Positions 45,305-57,739 are shown, counted from the first letter of the stretch. The stretch: DNA of 64,000 bases from Saturnia japonica (GCA_033032175.1 CM065321.1:5540501-5604500), one strand, 5' to 3'. The notes: a model not told the origin generated them from the letters alone. Made by a program: numbers and translations.

Positions 45305-45445
45305 ACTTCACCTGATATTACGTGACGGTTTGGCCCAAGATGGTTACATGTGAAGTCTAGTAGGGTCACAAGGGATTCGCACTTACGTCGATCGACGTGG
45401 TGTCCGTAATGCTACAACTAAGACGATCCAACCACTCGACTGCCA
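45305..45445 (-). repeat. tRNA-derived SINE, family D, 5' part
   Basis: The minus strand gives a head with A-box-like tagttgtagcattacggaca and B-box-like gtgcgaatcccttgtgacc, then the ttgggccaaaccgtcacgta end. An internal part of the body is missing. Confidence 0.6.
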
Positions 45446-45549
45446 CGACGTTTTTGATGAAATTAAATCCACACTACACCACAACACCACTTTAAGCCAC
45501 AATTACTTCTACATTTCAATCTCCTACGGTATTTTACTGTGGAGTTCCG

Positions 45550-46180
45550 CAGCTGAGGTAGATACCATATTATTCGTATTACAAAAACTGGTAGTTCGAG
45601 CAATTTATGATATGGGACCACGCGAATCATTGAGGAATAAGTTTCAAAAATTTAGTATCTTAACTTTGCCTTCCCAATACATCTAGGAATATATAATGTA
45701 TGTTCAGAAAAATTAAGATAATTTTAAACATGTAACTAACCGACACAAATTTAATACTACCTAGAAATAAATATAAAATAGTCATTCCGTCTTATAGAGT
45801 TAATAAAACAAATAAAAGTTTTTTAGGTAAATGTGTAAATGTGGTTCTATAATAAATTTTCTAAGCACATTACCGATTTCCTGACAATAAGTTCAAGAAT
45901 CATGTAAAGCAAGTTTTATTGTCGAAAGGGTATGGGTAGCTGATTACGTGAAAGATGGTTATGTCTGGATATGCTTCCCTCTCTGTACATCTACTGAAAA
46001 TGATAATATCTATATATAATTAAATACTGTAAAACTAATTAAAAAAGGAAAATAAGATGTTGATAACCCAGTCGAGTTTCTTGTCGGTTCTTCTCGATGA
46101 CTGGGATGTTTTCCGAACCGGTGGTAGTGTTTTGACATATAAGTGCTTTCTTAGGGTCTAAACTGAATAAAATATTATTA
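45550..46180 (+). mobile_element. CR1-like LINE: RT C-terminus and 3' untranslated region
   Basis: Forward codons read ILLWSSAAEVDTILFVLQKL, AIYDMGPRESLRNKFQKFSI and LTLPSQYI, then decay with many stops, and end near VERVWVADYVKDGYVW. The 3' untranslated region follows at 46050-46175 with tcggttcttctcgatgactg and gttttccgaaccggtggtag, ending gaataaaatatt. The RT part is longer and better preserved upstream than in the minus-strand copy at 40611-41180. Confidence 0.85.
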
Positions 46181-46417
46181 ATGGCCTTGGTTCTACTTTT
46201 AATAGCATATTGTACAAACCACGTGCTGAAAACAAGTTCATAATACGGCTGTAGAAATATAATCACCACACATAGTTTCTTCGTTTTCGTACTATCTCCG
46301 ACCTGAGAATTATTATTGGCAATAAACACAGCGCACAAGTTATCAGAAGTATCAACCTACTTGTGGCTTATCTTATATAGGAATACAGAACTATTTTTTG
46401 GTGGTTATAGAAGGCAT

Positions 46418-46720
46418 TTAGGTTTTAGAAATATACAATCCAGATGCAATGCCGTTTGCTGCTTTTGCAACATGGAAAAGAAATTGTTTCGCATCTAGTG
46501 ATTGTTCAGAACACACAGAAGGTTTGTACATAATGTAACAGTGTGTAGCAAATGACGAAGCGTTCCATTCGTCATTCAACGTTGGACAGTCGCGGTCATT
46601 AAATCTTGCCGCTCTGTTACCCTGTCCATCGGCGTACTCGTATTGTGTAGCGGCACCTATAACTGGACTGTGAATGGAGTACATTCGTATCTGTCTCTCG
46701 GTATGTGGCGGCACATTTAC
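46418..46720 (-). pseudogene. Coding-like relic of unknown family
   Basis: A frame open for about 98 codons ends at 46418; the first in-frame ATG lies inside it (about 46684), with non-standard GTG upstream and stops just before, so it may be an internal piece. Composition is protein-like, with strings such as YEYADGQGNRAARFNDRDCP and SLDAKQFLFHVAKAANGIAS, and four cysteines. The stretch SLDAK...F....A...SG recalls TLDAK...F....A...SG in the relic at 31370-31852, but this is a weak visual match. No family recognised. Confidence 0.35.
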
Positions 46721-46739
46721 ACTTCACGATTTCTTAAGC

Positions 46740-48295
46740 TAAAATATCGTTAATGCTGAGACTACGCTTGCTTTTACCGTCATAAACTTTCGTTAACCAT
46801 TATTGGCTATCGTTACGAAAGTTCGCACTGCGTACTAGTTACTGCTTCGATGGTGGTACGTGAAAAGTTTTTATAATGCTAAAAACGTACTGCGTGGTCG
46901 AACTAGTGTTGTGCGTTCAGACTTTTGTTCTCGGAATGATTGTGACTGAGCCTATCATATGGTATTCAAAGAATGCCATCATAAAAATAGATAGATAGGC
47001 AATGCGTGGCATCTATTAAAAAGTTGAGCATTTGTTTTGAGTCAAAAACTCAGGAAATTGTATTGTGGTTATCTTCAATACTGCCGGATAATTCAATTAG
47101 AATTACGAAGTTCCCAATGTAGCAACAGTATTACCGCTATAACTTTTTATGAAGCAAAACAGTCGAAGCTTTGGCACCCAGTGCTTCATAGAAATGAACG
47201 CTGATGCGGGCGTAGCATTAGATAATTGTAAATGAAGATGTCGTGTATTCAGTTTCATCAGACAGATTAGAAGAACTTCCATTCTTGATGGTGAATAAGT
47301 GCATGCGTTTCCATAGGGAAGATAACATTGCGCAGTATTTGGAAATTTACGTTCTGGTACTGTTTAATAATATTATAATACATTGAAATAAGGAAACTGC
47401 TCTATATCCATGAAAGTCGAGTATGTTATTTGTTACGGTGTTCAGAAAATCTAACATTTTCTCCTACTTCTAGTATCCTAACAAAGAGAGTTTAATCGAA
47501 TGTAAGATTTTACTTTATAATATATATAGTTATCGTTGAAGCTATAATAATCCAACAGATTTTAATCACTATAATAAGATATAGGAAAGCTGTTATCGCT
47601 TGTTGTTGCTTTGTTTGTTTGTTTTTACTTTTAATTTATTTTAAAACAACATTTTAAGTCTAAAAACTATTGTTATTCCACATACAAATAATTATACGTT
47701 GTTATTAAAATTAATTCACTCACAAAAGTCTAAGTATTTGAAATTCTAACATTTGTATTGTACCTTATTTTTGATTAAAATTTTAAGTCGTAATACAAAA
47801 AATCTTGAGGTGTAAATCTGACGGAGTAATTAAAGTTGTTACAGATAAGTTCGTCTCCGGCGCATGACTCCCGCTCCCGCAATCTTGCTGACGCCATCAA
47901 CAACAGATTTGTTTTGTTACTGTTTCTAATGGTTTCCATGACCAGCACGTCGCATTATAATTTTAAATTTAATATGGTTATAGCTAGAATACAGGGTTTT
48001 ACTATATTTTTTCCTTTATTCAAATACGAATATTGATAATCGAAGTCCGAAGTTCTGTTTATAGTAGTGATCCGGATTAATATAATTAATTGAAATAATA
48101 TAGATAAATTATTATAGGATTTAAAATCAAGTAACTATGACTTCATGACGATTAAATCACGCAACGAGGCTGAACTTTTAATGAAGGAAATCATAGTGAT
48201 GCTAACATGGCACGGTAGTCAATGACTTCTAAGACATTGAAGTTGGTATTGCATTTCTAATGCTTTTTATAGTTTCATGACAAAGTGACGTCATT
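46740..48295. other. Unassigned DNA
   Basis: 46740-46960 is GC-richer with repeated gttaac/ctttcgttaac-like strings and could be a degraded regulatory region. The rest is AT-rich without recognised features. Confidence 0.3.
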
Positions 48296-48445
48296 AATGG
48301 TAACATAACATAATATGACATACCGTCATGCCCGAAGGGTTAGGCAGAGACGTACTAAGGTACACCCACAGTTCGCCGGGTATATTTAAGTCCCATGTAA
48401 TAGGGGGCGAGCCTATTGCCATAATCGGGTACAAAGCCAAAGGTA
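48296..48445 (-). repeat. tRNA-derived SINE, family A, 5'-truncated
   Basis: Plus strand gaagggttaggcagagacgt, cacccacagttcgccgggta, taagtcccatgtaatagggg and cgggtacaaagcc are the reversed 3' half of the family, with the reversed tail gttatgttatg-like (taacataacataatatgac) at 48301. The tRNA head is missing. Confidence 0.8.
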
Positions 48446-48454
48446 CCTATCATA

Positions 48455-48525
48455 CCACGTCGCTTGCGTGCCACTGAGGCGGATAATACACCTATTTTAT
48501 GACGGTCGCGATCGGTATCAGCAAA
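48455..48525 (-). repeat. LINE-D 3' region fragment
   Basis: gcgtgccactgaggcggata then acacctattttatgacggtc parallel 37005-37060 (tatggtgggtgatacaccca, gatggccgcgattcagtcgg). Confidence 0.35.
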
Positions 48526-48529
48526 AATG

Positions 48530-49780
48530 TCCAGATAGCCTTCACTGAATAATTAATCCTATTGGTATGTTCTTTGACTATGTCTACCATTTTCATCAAT
48601 TGTATTATTAAAGAAATAAGTTTTGTAAGCTGGGGCTTATCCATTTATTAATGATCTAGCTGATGAATTTTTCTCCCGTGAAAATACTTTTGAGGCTACA
48701 CGGGAACTACGTATTTTATCTAGATTAAAAATGAACTGTCTTTAATTTTCAAATTTAAATTTTGTCATCAGTGCTTCTTAGCCTCTAGGGAAAAGCGTAG
48801 ACTACATCCTTCCTTATGGTAATCGAAAAGCAACATTCGAATTAGTTTACGTCCGTTTTAAATAACATATCTGAGTTTACTATCCCAGATTAGTACATAT
48901 TTGTAATAAGTAGGTACTATCTTTAATTTAAGAAGAATATCGACTTCCTTCTTATCTATCCAAGCTATAGAATATGGATGTATATTATGTAGATACGAAA
49001 AACTATCGATTGATAGGTTATTGAAAAAAAAAATGGACAAAAGTTTATATTTGTCTATTTATAGTAACCGAAACAACGGATCGAAAGGTTATTGAAAACG
49101 GCCGTTAGTAGCTTTCAAGTGATACGAGTTCAAACACGGAAAAATGATATTATTACATGAGTTTAAACACATAAATGTATGTCTGGGTTATTATTAATAT
49201 TTTAAAACCTTAAAAATATTATGTTTATTTTACTCAAATATTACGTTGCTTTATTTGAATCAGTTTAGTGGAGACTAATGATAAACCTAACCTAACCGTG
49301 GAATAAGTCCATTAAAAGCTGTTTGCTTGTGTATTCTCGCATAGCGAAGGTTTGGAAAGCAGCTAGTTATGTTAATAGATACCATCACGGCAAAACATGT
49401 ATATAGCCGCGTATATCTGTAACAATTTGTCATGGCTATTAGTGCGCCCATCGCGGTCCGGTTAAGCCTTGTTTCCAATACGAGCTATTACATTTAGTTT
49501 GTGGTACAAGTTATACGAAAACCCTTCATGATTATATAATATTATAACAGCATATACTAAGAATCAATTAACATAAAGCCTGGTTATTTATTCAACAGTC
49601 TGTAATATAAAAACAGTGTCGTTGATCAATTTCATATCTGTTTGTACTAATTTATTTACAATAATATACAAATAATGTTACTACGAACTAAGTTCTTTAA
49701 TCAATCTGTTAGTTCAATCAAAAACCATTCACTGGTAGATATATGCTTCCTTTAAAGACTACTACGATTTGACCTGCACT
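48530..49780. other. Unassigned DNA
   Basis: No gene or repeat recognised. Confidence 0.3.
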
Positions 49781-49782
49781 GC

Positions 49783-50010
49783 TTGCATTCAGTGGGTTTC
49801 TGCAATCTTCACCATGTCGTCGGTCTGCCTTGTAGCGGATCTGCCTACTTTGTGTATTTAGGTGTGGGTGATCTTCACTCAGGAATTCTTCGGTACCATT
49901 GGTCGTCCATTCTGCGACGTACGTCGCTCACTACCACTGGAAATCTAGCAATTTTAAGGGTTAAATTGGTGACTTTGTTTTTTTGCAGATCTTCTCATTT
50001 CTGATTCGAT
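49783..50010 (-). mobile_element. LINE reverse transcriptase C-terminal fragment, decayed
   Basis: Minus-strand translation gives RRRMDDQWYRRIPE, a stop, RSPTPKYTK, a stop, then GRPTTW, spaced like the RW..KVLEWRPRTGKRSVGRPLTRW region of the LINE at 10604-11075. The DNA keeps caccatgtcgtcggtctgcc. Heavily mutated. Confidence 0.5.
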
Positions 50011-50014
50011 AATG

Positions 50015-51015
50015 CTGTGAAAATTTGAGCATAACGCTCATTATTGCACTTTCAGTTATAATTCAGATATCAAATTAAGAATTCATGTAACTCGTGTAGT
50101 ACTCAGTGTGTACTCATGTGTGGGATTTGTTTTATACTCGGTACCAATAATTCTTAAAGCATCATTATTTATATTATATTTAAGTTAAATTTAAATTCTT
50201 ACGTACATGAGTAAGATTTGAAAAAAAACTTTGTTTTGTAACTCTCTTTTACTTGTAATAAATAAAAATAACCTGTCAAAATTTGAACACTGATTTATGT
50301 GTTTATCTCTTTGTCTAATCCATTTCTATAGGAGAAAATAGAACTACAGATTAGCATTGCTTGAATTTAATCAAACTTTAGCGGTAAGGTTGTAAATCTC
50401 TTAACACTTAGACTCGACCAAAAATCGAATAAGCTACGGTCATTCTGTCTTGTCCGATCGCTGTGTTATGCCGATATCAATAATGAATTAAATACTGGAT
50501 AACCGTTAATTGATCGACCGTGGTGACATTTCGCCGCGGACGGCTCACGCGCGGCTCTTTTGATCTGCAGCGGCCATGTTTGTTCCACGCACTCTCAAAG
50601 AGTGCCGCCTTTATTAAATTCATACGAACAACAATGTGACAGTTGCCTAGTTCTGAGTATTATGGGACGATTGCAACTATTTACTGCGGTACGTTTTAAC
50701 CGACAATTACGAGTTAATTAAAAAAACGTAATTGTGTGAAGTCTTACGGCCTTATTATAATTAATCGTTAATCGTTCGTTAATATCGTATATGTATAATA
50801 AATTGTACTTGAGGTTAAATGACTTAAATCGTTAACATGTTTTTTTTCATTAATTAACAGCTCTTTATAATTGAAAATGATTTTAACAATGACTGTGACC
50901 GGATGATAACTGTGTATTATTGATTTATATGTTACATACATGGATCGTTACAAATAAATACCATTAACATCATCTGAGTCAAAATTGTATACCAATATTA
51001 GAAAATTAAAAGGGA
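50015..51015. other. Unassigned DNA
   Basis: A GC-rich patch at 50520-50620 (tcgccgcggacggctcacgc) stands out; it could be a CpG-type regulatory patch. No exon is supported. Confidence 0.3.
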
Positions 51016-51019
51016 AAAC

Positions 51020-51243
51020 CCCCGACTGCAACAAAAGGACAACTAATATTTTTTTTTACTATTTTTGCTTTTTATCTGACTCCCAGAGGTCGTACTTAAA
51101 TACTATATAGCCTATGTCACTCACAGTTAAGACGAATTTAAGGACACCTCGTATGCTAAAAATCCACCAAGCCGTTTAGGCTACAGAGTGTGCCAAAGAA
51201 ATATACATACATACATACGGTCGCTCCTTTTTTGCAGTCGGGT
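51020..51243. mobile_element. MITE-like element with inverted ends
   Basis: cccgactgcaacaaaaggac at 51021 and, reversed from 51242, cccgactgcaaaaaaggagc form inverted ends of about 20 bp around a 224-bp unit. The interior has tatatagcctatgtcactca and a catacatacatacat run. A related interior phrase occurs at 58285-58350. No target duplication is clear. Confidence 0.55.
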
Positions 51244-51454
51244 AAATAGAGAGATTTTTAATTAGATTGGTACACATAAACTGTAGGTACCCTTTGTCTC
51301 CTACTTTACTATATTTAATTACATATATATAAGTATTAAGATATGGATGTTAGCATTATTTTCGAAAAAATATTTTAGTGTGGCCTGTTTGTTGTACATT
51401 TATAAAACATTTTCATGTTTTTTTTTTTCATAATTTTCTATATGGCTAAGCAAA

Positions 51455-51720
51455 GTAACGACACTGTAATTGATGGTAAACACAATGCAATCCAACATTG
51501 GCGACCCCCAAGAGATCCACAGTCAATCATCAGTCGCCAATGATATCAGCCTGCTCAAAAGTCTCTTTAGGTTATGTTTCAAGGACTCGATATCAGAAGT
51601 GGAGAAAGCACCGGCCCAGGTGCGAACCTACAGCTTAAATTTGGAGGGTATCGTAGATTGAAATTTTTTGGGGGAGATCGTGAATCTGGGGGGAGACTTT
51701 TAGATTCACGCCTTCACTGA
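51455..51720 (-). repeat. LINE-D 3' end
   Basis: attgatggtaaacacaatgc and caatccaacattggcgaccc are the reversed 3' end of the jockey-like LINE. Further to the right the minus strand shows ggtcagtgaaggcgtgaatc-type sequence, probably more of a LINE tail. Confidence 0.5.
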
Positions 51721-51739
51721 CCAGGCCAGTTCCACAGTT

Positions 51740-51975
51740 TCATAGTACAGCAAAGATATGAATGAATGTGTTATTAGGGATAGATTTTCACACTAACTCC
51801 AACATCATTTCACCAATCTTACCATAAAAGATTCTAGATCTTTGTGATTTTCCACGGATAATGGTTTTTATGCTATCAGTGAACGCATCAAGTTGGGCTG
51901 TAGTCAAGTTATTGCATACTGAAAAGGGAACAGCGACATCTATGGGGTCAGCTAGTTAAACAAATTTACAAACGG
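51740..51975 (-). repeat. Dispersed repeat, apparently open but probably non-coding
   Basis: Read on the minus strand it begins ctagctgaccccatagatgt, a phrase typical of a widespread insect repeat, and ends near taataacacattcattcata. One frame stays open for about 55 codons, but the start phrase argues for a non-coding repeat. Confidence 0.4.
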
Positions 51976-51979
51976 CAAT

Positions 51980-53760
51980 AAATAGCAAACAAAAGTATAA
52001 GACGTTGGTATGTCATTATTCTCAGTAAAATCGTTTAGTGACACGACGACCGGTTAGGGCGGACCGTCGTTCTACTGAATTACACGAATTCCGAATAAAA
52101 CGGGGCCAAGTGTCCCGTAAAATGACGAACGCGTGTGGCCTCCGGATGTGCGAGTTTTGTTATGAATGGGACATTGTTAATGTGCTTCATAATGATACTC
52201 TATGTGAAGGAAGGATATTTGGTATTATAAACTAAATTTAAAAAGAAAAAAAATTCGTGCATGTACTTATTGTACGAGCGTTAAAAGTTTTAACATGATC
52301 AAAATGATTTTTTATTTAAACCAAATTAATTTATTCAATTTAAAAAATTCAATTACATATTGTATAAAAAAATCTATTACAGTATATATTTAGTGTATAG
52401 TGCATACTATCTTTACCATAAAATAAAACAAGTTGTTTAGCAAACAACGACTGTGGCCATTGTCACCAGTAGCATAGCATATAAATTCACTAGTAGTTAC
52501 CGAAAAAAACCACAAAAATACAATATTTCACAAAATAGAAAACCAACTTCAATGATTTTCAAAAAGGCACGAAACAAAAACTTTTTGGACAATACTTATG
52601 ACACTCTATTACTGATTGATATTGTGTTAGGTTACCATGGATATTTCAAATGTGCATTAATTTATAATGATATTGTAAATTATGATTGTGAGTACTCGTA
52701 TGTACATTTTCATAAACTTTAAACTAGTGTGTATTTGATCATTTTCTCAATTAAAAAAAAAACATAGATGTGAAGGTTTCACTTGAACTACCACCACCAC
52801 GTGTGAATTGCTCACATTTTTTTTTCATACATACTATAATACATTAATAATGACTTTCTAAAAAAAATCGTACCTTTTTTTCGACCACACTGCCATGTAA
52901 CCTTAATAAAAATGTAATGAATATTTTAATACGCCAAACCTGATTTTTTAGTGCAACTACCAGAACACACCGATATGCTATGGATAAGATTGGAATTTTT
53001 CTAGATGACCAATAGAAAATAATGTAGCAATTCGCGATGATATATTCGTACGGTTCCAAAATTGGTCAATTTGCTAGGTGATGCCGAAAATTATCTGAAT
53101 GCCTATAAGCTTCCTATCAAAGATAAAAAGAAATGAAGTGTAGATATCAGAGACAAAAACAAAAACCTGGCAAAAGAATTGCTAAAGAGAGGTAGGGCAC
53201 AAAGAAATTTCTTTGGAGATTTTTCTCTATTCGGGGCAATACGACTGGTGGAATACCACCATCCTATAGATCGCGGCTAAATGACCTTGTATTGTGTTCC
53301 TGTGGTGAGTAAGGATTCCAGACCTTCTTCGGATAGGGGAGTTCAATGTCGGCTACGGGCTAATGATACCTATTACAAGTTTCCATAGAGTATAGTATCT
53401 GTTTACCATCCGATGGGTCGAATGCTTATTTGCCACCTGTGCAGTATAAAAAACACTAACAAAAGATTGCTAAAAACTGCCTTCTATAATCAAATTAATT
53501 ATGGTCATTTAAAGTGCAAGACTTGACTATCTACAGCAATGAAATGAAATAAATAACTATGTATTTCCACATGCTTGCGAATTAGATCCATATCTATATA
53601 ATTCGCCGCGTTTCCTCCGGTGTTTGACTTGCGACTAATTTAGCACACTTAACTCAACAGCACTTTATTATTGTATTTTTTACAACTATACGGTTTTTAC
53701 GCTGACGTCATCTGTTGTCGGCTGTCACAGGTCGTTGAAGAAGTAAAAAAACTCTTTAAC
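51980..53760. other. Unassigned DNA
   Basis: 52038-52235 is a GC-richer 65-codon frame, rich in arginine, with a MCEFCYEW stretch but no recognised domain. 52453-52722 is an 89-codon AT-rich frame without motif. Neither is called as a gene. Confidence 0.3.
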
Positions 53761-53764
53761 ATTT

Positions 53765-54010
53765 TTTAATAATAGCTACTGTCCCTGACAGTAAGCACAG
53801 CACAGTCCAAACACATCTCACACCGATCTCTCGATTGTCGCCGCTGTCATGCTGGCCTGCATAAATGTCTCATCACGTTACGCTTAAAGTACCTGATTTC
53901 GTAAGAAGAAGGGAACACATTGGCCGGGAGAAGGTCCCAAAGCTTCACGGTTAGACAAAGATAAGTCATACAGAACTTGTTAGTTCGTATCGAAATGGAG
54001 GTAAATGATA
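53765..54010 (-). mobile_element. Jockey-like LINE (LINE-D): RT C-terminus and 3' end
   Basis: The minus-strand frame gives YLCLTVKLWDLLPANVFPSS followed by YEIRYFKRNVMRHL, the 'LWN.LP..VFP..Y....FK' ending of a jockey-like polymerase. It is followed directly by gacagcggcgacaatcgaga and the gtttggactgtgctgtgctt 3' region. This copy ties the dispersed 3' repeats to this LINE. Confidence 0.8.
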
Positions 54011-54014
54011 AATA

Positions 54015-54595
54015 AACATTAATTTTCAATTTGCTTATGAAAGATATGTATATTGATAAGTACAAAGTTATCAATTTCATTAAACATTTATAAATCATTA
54101 AATAATAATGTAAATAAATATATCCTGATAATTTGGTTACTGTGCGATTCATGCTCCAATTTTTTTATTAATATAATATGTTTATCGGGTGATCATGAAA
54201 GAGATATGTGGTGAAGGAAATACACCCAAAAATAATAGAATTATGTTTATTCTCAAATTGTAATAATTTGTGTAAAATTAACACAAAAGGGACATTATTT
54301 TATATGTATATTAATAAACTAAATTGGTATTGTACATAGAACCTTCAGAGTAATTATTTTTAAGGTATTAATGTATAGTTCTGCAAACTTTTTTTGTATG
54401 ATACTAACCTCATTAACTTGATCATTGATTACATAAATGTTTAGAATCTAAACAAACTCTTTTACCCCCATTTGTTTTTCTGGTATTACAATTAAATTTA
54501 CATAGGTACCTATCTTGTAGTCTTCTTAACTTTAGATATTTTAGATAAATAGTTCCTGCATACAATACAACTACTGTAAACTATTTTAAATCTTA
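54015..54595. other. Unassigned AT-rich DNA
   Basis: No feature recognised. Confidence 0.3.
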
Positions 54596-54596
54596 T

Positions 54597-54775
54597 TATA
54601 TTAAGTGAGCAATTCCTGTACTCGTAATTACTTGTACTTGTAATTGGTTTCTCGGAAACGGCTCCAACGATTTCGATGAAGCTTTGCCTTTAGATAATGT
54701 TTTACATTCTAAGTTTACCTAGATAGGTGTCTTTCTTTTTTGTTTATAAGACACCGAGCACAGCTCGATCGGCTA
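54597..54775 (+). repeat. Dispersed repeat P, copy 3
   Basis: attaagtgagcaattcctgt, taattggtttctcggaaacg, gctccaacgatttcgatgaa, gacaccgagcacagctcgat. The most complete copy; its right part matches the reversed left part of 4450-4625. Confidence 0.65.
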
Positions 54776-54779
54776 GATA

Positions 54780-57290
54780 TAGAACAAAGATTTGAATGAA
54801 ATTGGTACAATCTATTTTTCAAGAGTCCATTTTCCTTCAGCATTTTTGCTTATTCCTAATATCTAACCTACATCTCTTAAGTACCTCTCCTAATACACCT
54901 GAATTTTCTCAGTATGAAAAGAGTTATATATGAATAAGATGAATATATCAGTGCACACCCTGTATAGAATACTGTTTAAGTCACTTCGATTATCTCAAAT
55001 GTGACCGGATAGTGTCGCAAGGTTGTGAATCAGTCGATAATAATCATTAACAAATTAATAATAGCACTCTTGTATTATAATGTACATATACTGCAACACT
55101 GGAAGTTCTGTATTTGGAAATATTGTGTAACTTAAAGCAGAAATGATTATACCCCATCTAACGGCTAAGTTTCGTCACCCTTGCGTGGCATCAGACATTA
55201 TTTCATGTCTTCCATTTTTCACGGGCCGTCTCTTTTAATGGTCCACCCACTGTTTCATAATGACCCGTAGTTACTTTGCCAACTAAAATAGTATTTAAAC
55301 CCTGACGGCATACTACGAATTCGGGTACAGTTTTCGGAAATTAATAATTTGTTTATTAAACGAGTATTTCAGTTTATGTTTGTTGCTTTTCTTTGTGTCT
55401 TCATGATAAAAAAATTGTTGACAGAGTAGTAGAAATCATAATTTGCTCGAATAACTGCTCATTATTTTCACTTGTGGAATTGGCCTTTGTTGTTACCATA
55501 ATCCTATTCAACTAATGATATATCAGTTTACTCTACCTTGCGCAAGTTGAAGATGGTAGTTGACATTTCGTAATGTGTACAGTTAATATGTGCACCTAAA
55601 TATGACAAGGTAATGCATTTTACAAGTTAATAAAGATTTTATTTATTCAATTTGTTTTTTTTTTATTCAGTGCTACAGTCGTGACTTTCAAATCCGATAT
55701 TTCATTGCAAAGAGACAAAATGCCTAGATCGAAGTGTAAATTATTGTATTTATGTAGGGATATAAGAATACAAATTTATGGATTTTCGGGTTAAATTTTA
55801 TTCACAGAGTAGAGGCGTCAATAATCCGCGGGGAAAGGTAGCTTGTAGTGAACTGGTTGGGTTATTTATTGAGTCTCTGACGGCAAATATTTCACGAGTT
55901 TATTATTAGTGTCGTGATTTTTAGATACTCGTCGTAAGCTGGAGTCGTGATCTTGTTTTGCGGAATAACTGGTTAAGCAGTGAGAGTGATATTTTACTGC
56001 AATTAACATTTTGAGATCGGCTATAAATCGTCTTCTCCGGTATCTTAGTTGTGACATTTGGGATTATTTTGCATTCAAGAAACATTTTATTTGATGTTAT
56101 GAATCGTATTTTTATTAATTTTGCCAGCTCGCTGTGTTTCATTTGATACACATTTCAATTCTTTGTTCCATTTGTCAACAATATCTCTTGTTAATAAATA
56201 CAAAAATTGTAATTTTTAAAACATGTAAATTTTATTTCTTAATGTAAGTAGGTACCTCAATATCAGCATATTCCATTGACATTAATATTTGATATACTAC
56301 GTTTAGAACTCTCAAGAATGTAAGTTCATGAAGCGAAAATTAGACTGAAAAAAAAATTGATAAAAGAATGACGAAAGATGGATTATGCTGATGGAAATAT
56401 ATATTTTATCTAAACTTAGATTTAGACTTTATTAACCACCTCTTTTCGCATATTTTCGTTTTGAAATATATATGAAGTGTGTAAAAGTATTATAGATTGA
56501 TATTATAAACTGCAGAGCGCCACCAGTAGATGCGAGTCCAGAAATAAACGTTAAAAAAGAACACATTGTTTACAATAACGCTAAAATACATGAATTTATT
56601 TGACAGCAATAATGATTCTATTCTTTCAAAGCAGACGAAGAATAAATAATATCAAAGAGATTCTTCGCAGCTCTCACTCCAGATTACAATAAATTTATAG
56701 TAAAGCTTTATGGAAGTTCGATTTAATATATTGCGTAAATATTAATTACATTAAAAGATCTAAAAATGGCACACTATAGTACGGTTATTTTGGGGATATA
56801 AGGAGGTCAAATAATATCTATTGAGACGCCCAAGCCAACGACGCATGCGAGTGGTGCATTTTACTGAGTAACGAACGAGGAAATAGCGAATGCATACAGT
56901 GAAGGGCTCATCATGGTAATTGGTTTATATACGCGTTGCATCTCAAGATCAGTGGATCCATATCCAGTTTGTATTTACATACGCTAGCATAAGAGCAGCG
57001 ACTGGCAATGGATTGTTACAGGTCACATAAGGTACAGTTCCGTCATTTTGTCGTGATGTTATATAAAAAAAAAGATACACAAAAATCACAGTGTAATTAT
57101 AAAGTTGTACCCTTGTTCTTCCCTCGTCAAGAGTTTAAGAATTTTTAGGAAATTACATATAATTACTAAATTAATTATCCTTTATTTAAGCTTGTATACT
57201 TGAAGCAATACCGTTTCGGTGGTAGCGTGAACGCACGACGAGATGACGGGATTTAGAATTCCTACAATAACCTAAACTTTCGATTTATGA
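54780..57290. other. Unassigned AT-rich DNA
   Basis: About 2.5 kb without recognised genes or repeats. Short GC-richer spots at 55190-55320 and 56820-56880 are not explained. Confidence 0.3.
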
Positions 57291-57293
57291 AGA

Positions 57294-57560
57294 CATTAGC
57301 TTAGTGATCCTATGCGCGACTACTATGGGCGAGGTCCTGTGCTCGATTCCCAGGTTGAGCAAAGTGTTATTTGGTTTTTCTATGAAAATTCTCAGTAGCA
57401 TCTCGGAGTTGGCTTTGTGCCCGATTAATGGCAATAGGCTTGCCTCCTATTACATGGGACCTAAAAACATACACGGCGAACTATGGGTGTACATTAATTA
57501 GTACACCTCTGCCTAACTCTTCGGGGATACAGGCGTGATGGTATGTTATGTTATGTTATG
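57294..57560 (+). repeat. tRNA-derived SINE, family A, with short tandem tail
   Basis: gcttagtgatcctatgcgcg (A-box side), gtgctcgattcccaggttga (B box), ttctcagtagcatctcggag, tgcccgattaatggcaatag, and the end gatacaggcgtgatggtatg with a tandem tgttatgttatgttatg tail. Confidence 0.85.
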
Positions 57561-57589
57561 AAAACATACCATAATGGTAGGGTATTTTC

Positions 57590-57735
57590 TAATGCCCATC
57601 AGGCTAACTATCACCCTTAAGTTGAAGATCTGTCGCCAAGCACCTATGCCTGCATTCCGGCAGCTGCACTTGAGAGTCAGTCCCCTTATGAGGCTTAGCA
57701 TGTTATCATCTTGGGTTACATCGCTAAGCCTATAA
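57590..57735 (+). repeat. tRNA-derived SINE body, family D
   Basis: gcccatcaggctaactatca, ttgaagatctgtcgccaagc, gcattccggcagctgcactt, agtccccttatgaggcttag and atcatcttgggttacatcgc follow the body of the 23695-23995 copy. It starts directly after a family A tail. Confidence 0.65.
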
Positions 57736-57739
57736 ACGA

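Noticed and set aside
51740..51975. Protein-like minus-strand frame of about 55 codons
   Set aside because: Its start phrase ctagctgacccc is typical of a non-coding insect repeat, so I list it as a repeat rather than a gene.
52038..52235. 65-codon arginine-rich frame as a small gene
   Set aside because: GC-richer and interesting, but there is no recognisable domain and no evidence of a start context or splicing, so it was left within unassigned DNA.
52453..52722. 89-codon open frame as a gene
   Set aside because: The frame is AT-driven, lacks motifs, and has no supporting promoter, splice site or homology that I can see.
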